From Gemmatimonadota bacterium (lineage in GTDB: Bacteria > Gemmatimonadota > Gemmatimonadetes > Gemmatimonadales > GWC2-71-9), in the NCBI GenBank assembly GCA_003220975.1, contig QHTX01000093.1:1-12406 (forward strand): 12,406 bases of DNA, read 5' to 3'. The position numbers and the translations under genes are program-made. The notes beneath the pieces are model-generated. The model did not search any database. It was not told the origin of the DNA and was given only the letters and a program-made list of their open reading frames with translations. Shown in pieces: positions 6,346 through 12,406 of the stretch. Numbering within the stretch: position 1 is the first letter of the stretch; the number at the start of each line of letters is the position of its first letter.

Positions 6346-7877
6346 CCGTCCAGCACGTCGCGCACACGGCGCGCGAGCACTCCGGGCGTGAACGGCTTCT
6401 GCATGAACGCCGTGCCCGGGTCGAGCACGCCGTGCCGCGCGATGGCCTCGTCCGCGTACCCGGACATGTAGAGCACCCGTACGTCCGGCCGGCGCTCGAT
6501 GAGCCGGCGCATCAGCTCCCGGCCGCTCATCTCGGGCATCACGACGTCGGTGAGCAGCAGATGGATCGGCCCGTCGTGGCGCTCGGCGAGCGCGAGCGCC
6601 TCCGCCCCCCCCGCCGCGACGAGCACCCGATACCCCGCCTGTGCGAGCACTTTGCGCGCCAGCACGCGGACCAGCTCCTCGTCCTCGGCGAGCAGCACGG
6701 TCTCGCTGCCCGCGGCGGGAGCCGTGACGGCAGCGGGAGCGCCGACCGCGTCGAGCGCGGCCGTGACGCAGGGCAGATAGATCCGGAACGTGGCACCCGC
6801 GCCGGGCGCGCTTTCGACCGTGACGTCGCCGCCGCTTTGGCGCACGATGCCGTGCACCGTGGCAAGGCCGAGCCCGCTCCCCTTGCCGCGCGGCTTGGTG
6901 GTGAAAAACGGGTCGAACACGCGCTGCTGCGTCTCGCGGTCCATCCCGACGCCCGTGTCGGTCACCTGGAGCAGCACGTAGCGCCCGGGCGGCACGGACA
7001 CCGCCGGACTCCCGTCGGCGATGTCGACGTTCTGCGTCGTGATCGTGAGCTGCCCGCCTTGGGGCATCGCGTCCCGCGCGTTCAGGGCGAGATTGACGAG
7101 CGCTTGCTCGATCTGCCCCGGGTCGGCCCGCACGGCACCCAAATCCGGGGCGAGCGCCGTGACGAGCTTCACGTCCTCGCCGATCAGCCGGCGGAGCATC
7201 TTATTGACGTTCTTCACGAGGCGGTTCAGGTCCAGCACCACCGGGTTCAGCACCTGGCGGGCGCTGAAGGCGAGCAGCTGGCGAATCAGCTCCTGAGCGC
7301 GCACCCCCGCGTCCCGAATGATGTCGAGCTCCTCGCGGTCCGGGGCGCCCGGCGGGGTGTCGAGGAGGAGCAGCTCGGTCGAGCCGATGATCGCCGTCAG
7401 CACGTTGTTGAAGTCGTGCGCCACGCCGCCGGCCAGCCGCCCGACGGCCTCGAGCTTCTGCGACAACAGCAGCCGTTCCTCGAGCCGCCGGCGCTCGTGG
7501 CGTACCGCGGCGTCCTCCACGGCCCGGCCGACCGCCGGCGCCAGCCGCTGCAAGCGGTCCTTCATGAGGTAGTCGGTGGCGCCGGCCCTCATCACGGCGA
7601 CGGCGGTATCCTCTCCGACGCTGCCGGACACCACGATGAACGGGACGTCCACCGCGTGCTCCTGCAGCAGCGCGAGGGCGGCGGGGGCGTCGAAGTGGGG
7701 CATCGAGTAATCGCTGAGCACCACGTCCCACGGCTGCCGTGCGAGCGCCTGCCGCATCGCCTCCGCGGTCTCGACACGCTCGTATAGCGGCGTGAAGCCC
7801 CCGGCGCGGAGCGACCGGAGTATCAGCTCCGTGTCCGCCGCCGAGTCCTCCACGATGAGCACGCGCAACATGCTCAC
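6342..7877 (-). CDS. Hybrid histidine kinase REC-HisKA-HATPase-REC
   Basis: This 511-aa protein has no membrane segment and should be cytoplasmic. Order: N-terminal receiver (3-120; Asp56 in DVVLSDYSMP, Lys106); a helical linker; HisKA with GRLAGGVAHDFNNVLTAI (His154); ATPase domain with N box NLALNARDAM (Asn266), DTGVGM (307-312), FDPFFTTK and GKGSGLGLA (331-339); second receiver (about 393-510; Asp444 in LLTDVVMPEM, Lys494). The phosphate is likely received at the first receiver and relayed to the second; there is no output domain, so an Hpt protein or other partner must be elsewhere. Start is GTG 7877 (ATG at 7871 is an alternative; neither has a strong Shine-Dalgarno). It follows the upstream hybrid kinase after 27 nt and is presumably co-transcribed with it. 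Its stop overlaps the msrB stop from the other strand. Confidence 0.95.
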   Translation of the reverse strand: MSMLRVLIVEDSAADTELILRSLRAGGFTPLYERVETAEAMRQALARQPWDVVLSDYSMPHFDAPAALALLQEHAVDVPFIVVSGSVGEDTAVAVMRAGATDYLMKDRLQRLAPAVGRAVEDAAVRHERRRLEERLLLSQKLEAVGRLAGGVAHDFNNVLTAIIGSTELLLLDTPPGAPDREELDIIRDAGVRAQELIRQLLAFSARQVLNPVVLDLNRLVKNVNKMLRRLIGEDVKLVTALAPDLGAVRADPGQIEQALVNLALNARDAMPQGGQLTITTQNVDIADGSPAVSVPPGRYVLLQVTDTGVGMDRETQQRVFDPFFTTKPRGKGSGLGLATVHGIVRQSGGDVTVESAPGAGATFRIYLPCVTAALDAVGAPAAVTAPAAGSETVLLAEDEELVRVLARKVLAQAGYRVLVAAGGAEALALAERHDGPIHLLLTDVVMPEMSGRELMRRLIERRPDVRVLYMSGYADEAIARHGVLDPGTAFMQKPFTPGVLARRVRDVLDG

Positions 7878-7887
7878 GGCGTCAAAC

Positions 7888-7903
7888 CCGGCCGATCGGC
7901 CGG
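7888..7903. repeat. 16-bp perfect palindrome between the two hybrid kinase genes
   Basis: CCGGCCGATCGGCCGG fills most of the 27-nt gap between the stop of the PAS hybrid kinase and the start of the next kinase. It could form a hairpin tuning expression of the second gene, or be chance in GC-rich DNA. No T-tract follows. Confidence 0.6.
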
Positions 7904-7904
7904 A

Positions 7905-9737
7905 TCACAGGCGGGCGAGGATGTCGCGCAGCTCGTCGAGACTAAAGGGTTTCTTGAGGACGGGCCGCTCCGAGACCTGGAGCAGGTCGCGGGTCTTGGG
8001 TGAGATCGAGTCGCCCGTGGTGAACACCAACCGTCGCTCTCGGCCCCGCCCCTCGAGCCGCAATGTCTCGAACACATCGAAGCCGCTGTGGGCCTCCTCC
8101 AGGTGGACGTCCACGATGAGCGCGTCGTAGCGCGCCGAGGCATCCTGCAATCGGGCCAGGGCCGCGGAGAAGGCTCCCACGGCCGTCACACGGTGCCCGA
8201 GGCGCTCGACCATGCGGGTGATGCCGCGCCGCACGCTGTCCTCGTCCTCGACGACCAGTACCGACAGCGGTCGCGTCGCCTGGGAGGGTGCGGCCGCGGC
8301 ACGCGGCTCGGTCGGTGCCGTGTCCACGGGCAGCTCGATCGCCAGGCTCGCGCCGCCGCCCTCCACGTTGACAATGTACATCCGTCCCCCCATGCCCTTC
8401 ACCAGCCCGTAGCTGATGGCGAGGCCCAGCCCCGTGCCCTGGTCCCCCTTCGTCGTGAAGAAGGGCTCGAACACGCGGTCCAGGATCTCGGGAGCCACGC
8501 CGGGGCCAGTGTCCTCGACCAGGATGACGAGGCGGTCGTCCGTCCGCCGCGACGAGAACACGACCTTGCCCGGCCGGCCCGTGGCCGCGATCGCCTGCTC
8601 CGCGTTCACCAAGGCGTTCAGCAGCACCTGCTGCAGCTCCTGGGGGTCCCCCGTCACGGCCGGCACGTCGCTCGGGATGAGATCGATCGCCTGCACGCGC
8701 GCCTTCTTGAGCGCGCTGCGGTGCAGCGCCACGACCCGGGCGACGACGTCCTTGACGTCCACCGGCTGGCGCACGTGGGGCCGCTGGCGCGCGAAATCGA
8801 GCAGCGTCTGGACCACCCGCCCGGCCCGCAGCGCCTCGGTCTGAATCACTTCCGCGGCCTCGCTCAGCTGCGCCTTCGCCGTGTCGGCCCGCAGGACCTC
8901 CGCGAACGCCGCAATGGCCGCGAGCGGATTGTTCAGCTCGTGGGCCACGCCGGATACGAGGCTGCCGAGCTGCGACAGCCGGTCGGCTTCCAGCAGCTTG
9001 CGCTGCAGCAGCACCTCACGCGATGAGTCGACCGCGAGAAACAGCAGCTTGGGCGCTGGGCGCCGCGGATCGAGGTTCTCGATCACCGCGTCCACGTCGC
9101 GCACGGACTCGCCGGCGAAGTCCAGCGCCATCCGGAACCGCTGCCGCGTGGTGACGGCGTCACGCAGCGCCGCGGCCAGCGCCGGGCGCTGCGCCGCCGG
9201 CGCCCAGTCGCCGAGCCGTCGCCCCCGCAGCGCGTGGATATCCGTGGCGCCGAGCAGCGCGCCCGCCTCGGGGTTGGCGTCGAGGATCTGGCCGTCCACG
9301 CTGAGCACCAGGCCGGGGATCGGGAGCAGGCTGAACAACTGTGCATACAGCCGCCGCTCCTCCTCGAACGCCGTGAGGATCTGGGCGGCGCGCGACTCGG
9401 ACGGCAGCTCGGCGCGCACGTCGCGCAGCAGCAGGATCAGCTGGTTCTGGGGACCCAGGGTCACCCGGGTCTCGAAGAACGTCCCGGTAGAGCCGAGGGC
9501 CTGCGCGGGCGCGAGATAGGTGCGCGGCTCACCGTCGTGCAGCACGTCCTGGAGCACCCGCTCGACGTGGGTCGCCTTCGCCGTCGGGAAGGCGGTCCAA
9601 AAGGTCTGCCCCAACACCCGATCGGCGGGGCGTCCTGTGAGGCGGGCCGCCGCCGGACTCCAATACCCGATCGTCCAGTCCGGGGCGATGACGGCTACAC
9701 CGACGTCCAGGTTATCCAGCAAGGCTTTGGAGTCCAT
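7905..9737 (-). CDS. Hybrid histidine kinase PAS-PAS-HisKA-HATPase-REC
   Basis: The 610-aa protein from ATG 9737 is chosen because AGGAGG lies 5-6 nt before it; an in-frame start at 9755 has no such site. Layout: PAS domain about 5-105 (LLDNLDVGVAVIAPDWTIGYWSPAAARLTG); helical linker; second PAS about 128-240 (LFSLLPIPGLVLSVDGQILDANPEAGALLG); HisKA with LGSLVSGVAHELNNPLAAIAAF (His266); ATPase domain with NALVNAEQAI (374-383), DTGPGVAP (409-416), FEPFFTTK and GDQGTGLGLAIS; C-terminal receiver about 490-610 (Asp543 in ALIVDVHLEE, Lys596 in KKPFS). No membrane segment or DNA-binding domain. NtrB/HydH-like core; cytoplasmic PAS domains suggest a redox, ligand or energy signal, but no cofactor residue can be named. 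First gene of a probable two-kinase operon with a structured leader upstream. Confidence 0.95.
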   Translation of the reverse strand: MDSKALLDNLDVGVAVIAPDWTIGYWSPAAARLTGRPADRVLGQTFWTAFPTAKATHVERVLQDVLHDGEPRTYLAPAQALGSTGTFFETRVTLGPQNQLILLLRDVRAELPSESRAAQILTAFEEERRLYAQLFSLLPIPGLVLSVDGQILDANPEAGALLGATDIHALRGRRLGDWAPAAQRPALAAALRDAVTTRQRFRMALDFAGESVRDVDAVIENLDPRRPAPKLLFLAVDSSREVLLQRKLLEADRLSQLGSLVSGVAHELNNPLAAIAAFAEVLRADTAKAQLSEAAEVIQTEALRAGRVVQTLLDFARQRPHVRQPVDVKDVVARVVALHRSALKKARVQAIDLIPSDVPAVTGDPQELQQVLLNALVNAEQAIAATGRPGKVVFSSRRTDDRLVILVEDTGPGVAPEILDRVFEPFFTTKGDQGTGLGLAISYGLVKGMGGRMYIVNVEGGGASLAIELPVDTAPTEPRAAAAPSQATRPLSVLVVEDEDSVRRGITRMVERLGHRVTAVGAFSAALARLQDASARYDALIVDVHLEEAHSGFDVFETLRLEGRGRERRLVFTTGDSISPKTRDLLQVSERPVLKKPFSLDELRDILARL

Positions 9738-9741
9738 ACGG

Positions 9742-9748
9742 CCCTCCT
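9742..9748 (-). promoter_or_regulatory. Ribosome binding site deciding the start of the PAS hybrid kinase
   Basis: Minus strand AGGAGGG, with 4 nt (CCGT) to ATG 9737 (5 nt counted from the GGAGG core). It supports this ATG over the upstream in-frame codon at 9755. Confidence 0.75.
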
Positions 9749-9756
9749 GCGCCACG

Positions 9757-9805
9757 AAGAAATCAAAAGACCCCGTCGGCCGATCGCGGGCGCAACGGGG
9801 CCTTT
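9757..9805 (-). terminator. Intrinsic-terminator-like hairpin just before the hybrid kinase operon
   Basis: On the minus strand AAAGGCCCCGT (9805-9795) pairs with ACGGGGTCTTT (9776-9766) in an 11-bp stem with one G-U, around an 18-nt loop. The descending arm runs into the T-rich stretch TCTTTTGATTTCTT. The simple reading is the terminator of the upstream HAD gene. Only about 20 nt remain between its end and the kinase ATG, leaving little room for a promoter, so kinase transcripts may have to read through it (attenuation). Confidence 0.6.
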
Positions 9806-9847
9806 ACTGACCAAGAGACTAGAGCTTAGCCGTCAGTAACACTCTAG
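9804..9847 (-). other. Interleaved inverted repeats in the kinase leader
   Basis: Two inverted repeats cross each other: TTACTGAC (9804-9811) with GTCAGTAA (9832-9839), and CTAGAG (9819-9824) with CTCTAG (9842-9847). Order A-B-A'-B' permits either of two alternative hairpins or an H-type pseudoknot. The A stem abuts and slightly overlaps the terminator-like stem at 9795-9805. Role unknown; a regulatory leader or protein-binding site are both possible. Confidence 0.45.
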
Positions 9848-9852
9848 CGGCA

Positions 9853-9915
9853 AGCAGGTTCCTGCTGGGTGATCGTCGTCACACGCTACGAGGTCGGGCG
9901 TTGCGTCGCCGCAAC
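9853..9915 (-). other. Two further small hairpins between the HAD gene and the kinase leader
   Basis: GTTGCG-TCGC-CGCAAC (9900-9915) reads on the minus strand as a 6-bp stem closed by a GCGA (GNRA) tetraloop, and begins 17 nt after the HAD stop. AGCAG-GTTC-CTGCT (9853-9866) is a 5-bp stem-loop. Neither has a T-tract. Together with 9757-9847 they make the whole 195-bp gap rich in secondary structure; no promoter could be called with confidence, and no tRNA or known riboswitch was recognised. Confidence 0.4.
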
Positions 9916-9932
9916 ACCGCTGAGCCAAACGA

Positions 9933-10613
9933 TTAGCGCACACCGACCTCGTCCACGTGCCGGAGCAGGTCCGCAGGGTCCTGATACACCCGGTACGCCC
10001 CCGCGCGCTCCAGCTCTTCTTCACCGTAGCCGCCGGAGAGGAGGCCCACGGCCAGCGCGCGGGCGCGGCGCGCGGCCAGGAGGTCCCACACGCTGTCCCC
10101 CACGACGACGGAGTCGCCGATCTGGACGCCCAGCCGCTCGGCGGCGGCGAGGAACAGGTCGGGATCGGGCTTGGCGTGCTCCACCTGATCGCGCGTGACC
10201 ACCGGCACGCCGGCCGGGACGTCGAGCATCGCGATGTTGGGACGGGCGCTCTCGAGCCGGCCGCTCGTGGCGATCGCCCACGGCACACCGACTTTCGTCA
10301 GGTGCGTGAGCAGCTCGCGCGCGCCGGGGAGCGGGCGCACCTGCGACACCAGACGCGCGTACGCCTCCGCGTGGACGCGCTGGATCCGGTTCACCTGCTC
10401 GGGTGACACCTCGCCGCCCGTCTCCCGCAGCAGCGCGTTGATGAACAACCCGCCGCTCATCCCGATGCGCCGATGGATGCGCCACACCGACAGCTTGATG
10501 CCGCCGCTCTCGAGCGCCTCGCGCCAGGCGAGCACGTGCTGGTACACGCTGTCCACCAGCGTGCCGTCGAGATCGAACAGGAAGGCGGGGCCGCTTGCCA
10601 TCGGTGCCACCAT
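9933..10613 (-). CDS. HAD-superfamily hydrolase (phosphoglycolate phosphatase / beta-phosphoglucomutase-like)
   Basis: This 226-aa soluble protein carries all four HAD motifs: I, FLFDLDGTLVD with nucleophile Asp14 and general acid Asp16; II, ATSG (Thr116/Ser117); III, Lys148 in HAKPDPDLF; IV, VVGDSVWD (Asp173, Asp177). A helical cap of type C1 lies between motif I and II (about 22-90). Such enzymes dephosphorylate small organic phosphates or isomerise sugar phosphates; the substrate cannot be told from sequence. The start may be ATG 10613 or 10601; no strong Shine-Dalgarno chooses between them. It is on the same strand as the SBP56-like gene upstream, but separated by a 131-bp gap full of palindromes, so it is probably its own unit. 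A terminator-like hairpin lies downstream. Confidence 0.93.
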   Translation of the reverse strand: MVAPMASGPAFLFDLDGTLVDSVYQHVLAWREALESGGIKLSVWRIHRRIGMSGGLFINALLRETGGEVSPEQVNRIQRVHAEAYARLVSQVRPLPGARELLTHLTKVGVPWAIATSGRLESARPNIAMLDVPAGVPVVTRDQVEHAKPDPDLFLAAAERLGVQIGDSVVVGDSVWDLLAARRARALAVGLLSGGYGEEELERAGAYRVYQDPADLLRHVDEVGVR

Positions 10614-10638
10614 CTTCGCGGACGAGTTCGGGTGGGAA

Positions 10639-10717
10639 CCCGGGCTGAGAGCCCGGGCTCGGCCCGGGGGCGTCCTTAAGGACGCACACCGAGCCGAGCG
10701 CGCCCTCTCAGGGCGCG
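10639..10717. repeat. Cluster of short palindromes between the SBP56-like and HAD genes
   Basis: Three hairpins stand in a row: CCCGGGCT-GAG-AGCCCGGG (10639-10657), the 16-bp perfect palindrome GCGTCCTTAAGGACGC (10670-10685), and CGCGCCCT-CTC-AGGGCGCG (10699-10717). CTCGG (10658-10662) and CCGAG (10689-10693) can close a longer stem around the middle one. No T-tract is present. The mosaic resembles REP/BIME clusters in non-coding gaps and could also end transcripts of the SBP56-like gene, which stops at 10745. Confidence 0.65.
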
Positions 10718-10744
10718 AACATCGGGGCCCCGCAAGCTAGCGCG

Positions 10745-11944
10745 TCATTTCAACAGCATGTCGTGCGGCCTGGCCTGTCCCGTCGCGAGGTGCTCGAAGT
10801 CCACGTCGAACTTGGAATCGAGCGCCAGGCCCTTCGGGGTCACGTTCACCAGCTGCACCCGGTATGGGACTTTGCCGTCCAGGTTCGAGAGCAGCGAGTT
10901 GCTCACGTACAGCCGCTTGTTGTCGGGCGTGAGCTTCAGCATCTGCGCCTGGGGGATGGCCACGCTGCTCACCAGTTTGGGATTCGCCGGATCGGCAATG
11001 TCGTACTGCTGCAGCGCGCCCCCGCCGAACAGCGACACGTAGAGGAAGCGGTTGTCGTAAGAGATCCGCATGTCGGCCGGGATCGACCCGTCGGCCAGCT
11101 TGATCACGCGCGTGAAGGCGAGCTTGCCGTCCTTCCCCACCTCCCAGTGCCACACGCTGTTCCCGAACGCGCAGTTGACGAATCCCCCGCGCGCGCCGGC
11201 CCCGTGCAGCCAGCGCACCTCGAGCGGCGCCTTGTCCAGGTGCTCGACCTGGAGCACCTTGCCCGTCTTGTAGTCCCACGCGACCACCACGTCGCCCACC
11301 TGCTCCATCGGCGTGTTGCCTGCCATGACCGCATGGGGATGCGCCCAGCTCGAGGTGACGATCAGGTTCAGCTCGGGCTTCACCCCGACGTCGTACATGT
11401 AGTCCGGTGCGGGCCGCGCCTCGAGGAACTTGCCGTCGTTGTCGAGCGTCACGAGCCCGCCCGGCGCGCCGCCGCCCTTCGCGCCCAGCATCGCGATCAT
11501 GACGCCGCCGGGCACCGCGTAGAACGTGTGCGGTCCCGAGTAGCCGGTGCTCGCCGCCAGGTCGGGGACGGTCTTGATGAGCTTGGGGTGCTTCGGGTCG
11601 GCCGCGACGTCGTAGATGAACAGCCGGTTCGAGAACAGCCCGCCGGCGAAGATGCGGTCGGCGTTCACGGTGTAGCCGAAGTGGTGGGCTTCGTTGGCCG
11701 TGGACCCGGTCGGGGCGGTCGCGATGACCTTGCCGTAGCCCGATGACTTCGGGTCGACGTCGATCACCGTGAGGAAGTCGGGATCCTTCTGGTCGGCGTC
11801 GCTGGTCCACACGTACAGCAGCGACTCGTGCTGGTCGGCCTTGAGGCCGTGCACGAAGACGGACTCGTCCTCGGGGCCGCGGCGGGTCGTCACCAGGGCC
11901 GCCGGCAGCGCCGCGAAGATCAGCAACCATGCGAGGTGTTTCAC
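10745..11944 (-). CDS. SBP56-family beta-propeller (selenium-binding protein / methanethiol oxidase-like), exported
   Basis: The 399-aa protein begins at GTG 11944, fixed by AGAGGAGG 6 nt upstream; the frame is open further but without signs of coding. The N-terminus VKHLAWLLIFAALPAALV is a likely export signal or anchor with no clear AxA site. Diagnostic similarity to SELENBP1/MtoX runs through the chain: LLYVWTSDADQKDPDFLTVIDVDPKS (42-67), NEAHHFGY (84-91), RLFIYDVAADPKHPKL, GPHTFYAVPGGVMIAMLG (137-154), LEVRWLHG (241-248), RFLYVSLFGGGALQQYDI and KRLYVSNSLLS. Several His (87, 88, 139, 202, 204, 247, 394) could bind metal, as in the copper-dependent methanethiol oxidases. It differs from classical members: the Cys of the N-terminal YVTC motif is Trp46, and the C-terminus stops at RPHDMLLK, without the usual RYPGGDCTSDIW-like end. 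Family membership is firm; oxidase activity is unproven. Confidence 0.85.
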   Translation of the reverse strand: MKHLAWLLIFAALPAALVTTRRGPEDESVFVHGLKADQHESLLYVWTSDADQKDPDFLTVIDVDPKSSGYGKVIATAPTGSTANEAHHFGYTVNADRIFAGGLFSNRLFIYDVAADPKHPKLIKTVPDLAASTGYSGPHTFYAVPGGVMIAMLGAKGGGAPGGLVTLDNDGKFLEARPAPDYMYDVGVKPELNLIVTSSWAHPHAVMAGNTPMEQVGDVVVAWDYKTGKVLQVEHLDKAPLEVRWLHGAGARGGFVNCAFGNSVWHWEVGKDGKLAFTRVIKLADGSIPADMRISYDNRFLYVSLFGGGALQQYDIADPANPKLVSSVAIPQAQMLKLTPDNKRLYVSNSLLSNLDGKVPYRVQLVNVTPKGLALDSKFDVDFEHLATGQARPHDMLLK

Positions 11945-11950
11945 GCGATG

Positions 11951-11958
11951 CCTCCTCT
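11951..11958 (-). promoter_or_regulatory. Ribosome binding site fixing the GTG start of the SBP56-like gene
   Basis: Minus strand AGAGGAGG followed by CATCGC and GTG 11944. This strong site rules out the longer in-frame start near 12166. Confidence 0.8.
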
Positions 11959-11985
11959 CTTCTTTGGTCCGAGACAAGAGGGGAG

Positions 11986-12013
11986 AAGGTACCCCGGGTC
12001 CCACCGCAAGCAA
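11986..12013 (-). promoter_or_regulatory. Weak candidate promoter of the SBP56-like gene
   Basis: Minus strand TTGCTT (12013-12008), 16 bp, then TACCTT (11991-11986). Each box keeps only part of the sigma-70 consensus, but the spacing and the distance to the Shine-Dalgarno (about 28 nt) are suitable. Low certainty. Confidence 0.25.
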
Positions 12014-12049
12014 GGCCGGGGTGTGTCGAGGTAGATTGCAGGCGAGCTC

Positions 12050-12406
12050 ATGAAGCACTGGCACGAGACCCGAGAAGTGCTGGACTTCCTCGCCCTCGTC
12101 CTGGGTGAGGGGCAGCGCGCCGCGCTCGCCACCGTAGTGCGGGTGCGGGGCTCGGCGTACCGTCACGAAGGCGCCAAGCTGGCCGTGGCCGAGGACGGGA
12201 CGACGGCCGGCAATGTGAGCGGCGGCTGCCTCGAGCAGGACGTGCGCGAGGTCGCGCTCCAGGTCATCCGCACCGGCCGGGCCGAGCTCCGTAGCTACTG
12301 CTCGAGCGCCGACGAGATCGAGGCGTGGGACCTGGGGGTGGGATGTGAGGGGCAGGTGGACGTGCTGTTCGAGCCGGTGGGGGAGACGTGGCCGCGGGAG
12401 CGGGCG
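12050..12406 (+). CDS. XdhC/CoxF-family molybdoenzyme maturation factor, N-terminal part (3'-truncated by window edge)
   Basis: The frame runs from ATG 12050 to the last base, 119 residues without a stop. It starts MKHWHETREVLDFLALVLGE and then shows the XdhC/CoxI N-terminal signature: ALATVVRVRGSAYRHEGAKLAV (about 25-46), GNVSGGCLEQDVREVALQVI (54-73), and WDLGVGCEGQVDVLFEPV (94-111). Family members bind the molybdenum cofactor and help sulfurate and insert it into xanthine or carbon-monoxide dehydrogenase-type enzymes; a C-terminal NAD-binding-like half is expected outside the window. It is divergent from the SBP56-like gene across 105 bp. The ribosome site is weak (GGCGAG); TAGATT at 12032-12037 is a possible -10. 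The molybdoenzyme it serves is not visible. Confidence 0.87.
   Translation, partial: MKHWHETREVLDFLALVLGEGQRAALATVVRVRGSAYRHEGAKLAVAEDGTTAGNVSGGCLEQDVREVALQVIRTGRAELRSYCSSADEIEAWDLGVGCEGQVDVLFEPVGETWPRERA

Noticed and set aside
6432..7787. 451-aa plus-strand frame over the second hybrid kinase
   Set aside because: Despite its length it has the Arg/His-rich make-up of an antisense frame and no motif, while the minus strand has four intact signalling domains.
8088..9026. 312-aa plus-strand frame over the PAS hybrid kinase
   Set aside because: It is His/Arg/Gln-rich antisense sequence, typical of shadow frames in GC-rich DNA.
9845..9870. Cobalamin-box-like string on the minus strand (AGCAGGAACCTGC)
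   Set aside because: It lacks one base of the usual box core, no other conserved part of the B12 riboswitch was found, and the string is explained by a 5-bp hairpin.
9885..9920. GACGCAA-containing hairpin resembling part of a c-di-GMP-I riboswitch
   Set aside because: The partner GCAAACC region and receptor helices are absent; it is a simple GNRA-capped stem.
10737..11930. 397-aa minus-strand frame overlapping the SBP56-like gene
   Set aside because: It is in a neighbouring frame of the same strand, Arg-rich and without motifs; the SBP56 frame is clearly the coding one.
11945..12166. N-terminal extension of the SBP56-like protein
   Set aside because: A strong Shine-Dalgarno before GTG 11944 and a signal-like segment right after it set the start; the extension would also overlap the divergent XdhC gene.
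1..12406. CRISPR array, tRNA, rRNA, insertion sequence or phage genes
   Set aside because: No regularly spaced repeats, tRNA cloverleaf sequences, rRNA signatures, transposase or integrase motifs were recognised on either strand.

Overview
The window is about 12.4 kb of very GC-rich DNA, densely coded, with many GTG starts and ATGA/GTGA overlaps. The encoded proteins (a lipoprotein-type signal, Sec-exported enzymes, a two-membrane-segment histidine kinase and hybrid kinases) point to a Gram-negative-type free-living bacterium. Gene content and base composition would fit Gemmatimonadota or a similar soil/sediment phylum, but nothing here fixes the taxon. No rRNA, tRNA, CRISPR array, transposase or phage gene was seen, and no stretch longer than about 200 bp lacks a gene.

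Left part (1-2690, + strand): the C-terminal two thirds of a GH57 4-alpha-glucanotransferase/alpha-amylase, then a beta-propeller (lactonase/YVTN-like) lipoprotein gene whose reading frame is broken near 2155-2160. A perfect 30-bp palindrome closes this part and probably acts as a bidirectional terminator.

Middle (2693-6345): a minus-strand operon of OmpR-type response regulator, sensor kinase and a 93-aa membrane protein, joined by 4-bp stop/start overlaps, is divergent from a + strand msrA-msrB pair. The MsrB has a clear signal peptide. A 25-bp element in the regulator/msrA intergenic region recurs with 21/25 identity upstream of the beta-propeller lipoprotein. Its 11-bp-spaced half-sites look like an OmpR/PhoB-type operator. 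The simplest model is an autoregulated two-component system controlling exported methionine-sulfoxide repair, and perhaps the lipoprotein.

Right part (6342-10613, minus strand): two consecutive hybrid histidine kinases (PAS-PAS-HisKA-HATPase-REC, then REC-HisKA-HATPase-REC), neither with a DNA-binding output. They lie downstream of a HAD-family phosphatase. The 195-bp leader before the kinases holds interleaved inverted repeats and an intrinsic-terminator-like hairpin only about 20 nt from the kinase start, which suggests attenuation.

Far right (10639-12406): a cluster of palindromes follows a minus-strand exported SBP56-family (selenium-binding protein/methanethiol oxidase-like) propeller that lacks the usual C-terminal motif. 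Divergent from it is the 5' part of an XdhC/CoxF-type molybdoenzyme maturation gene that runs off the window.
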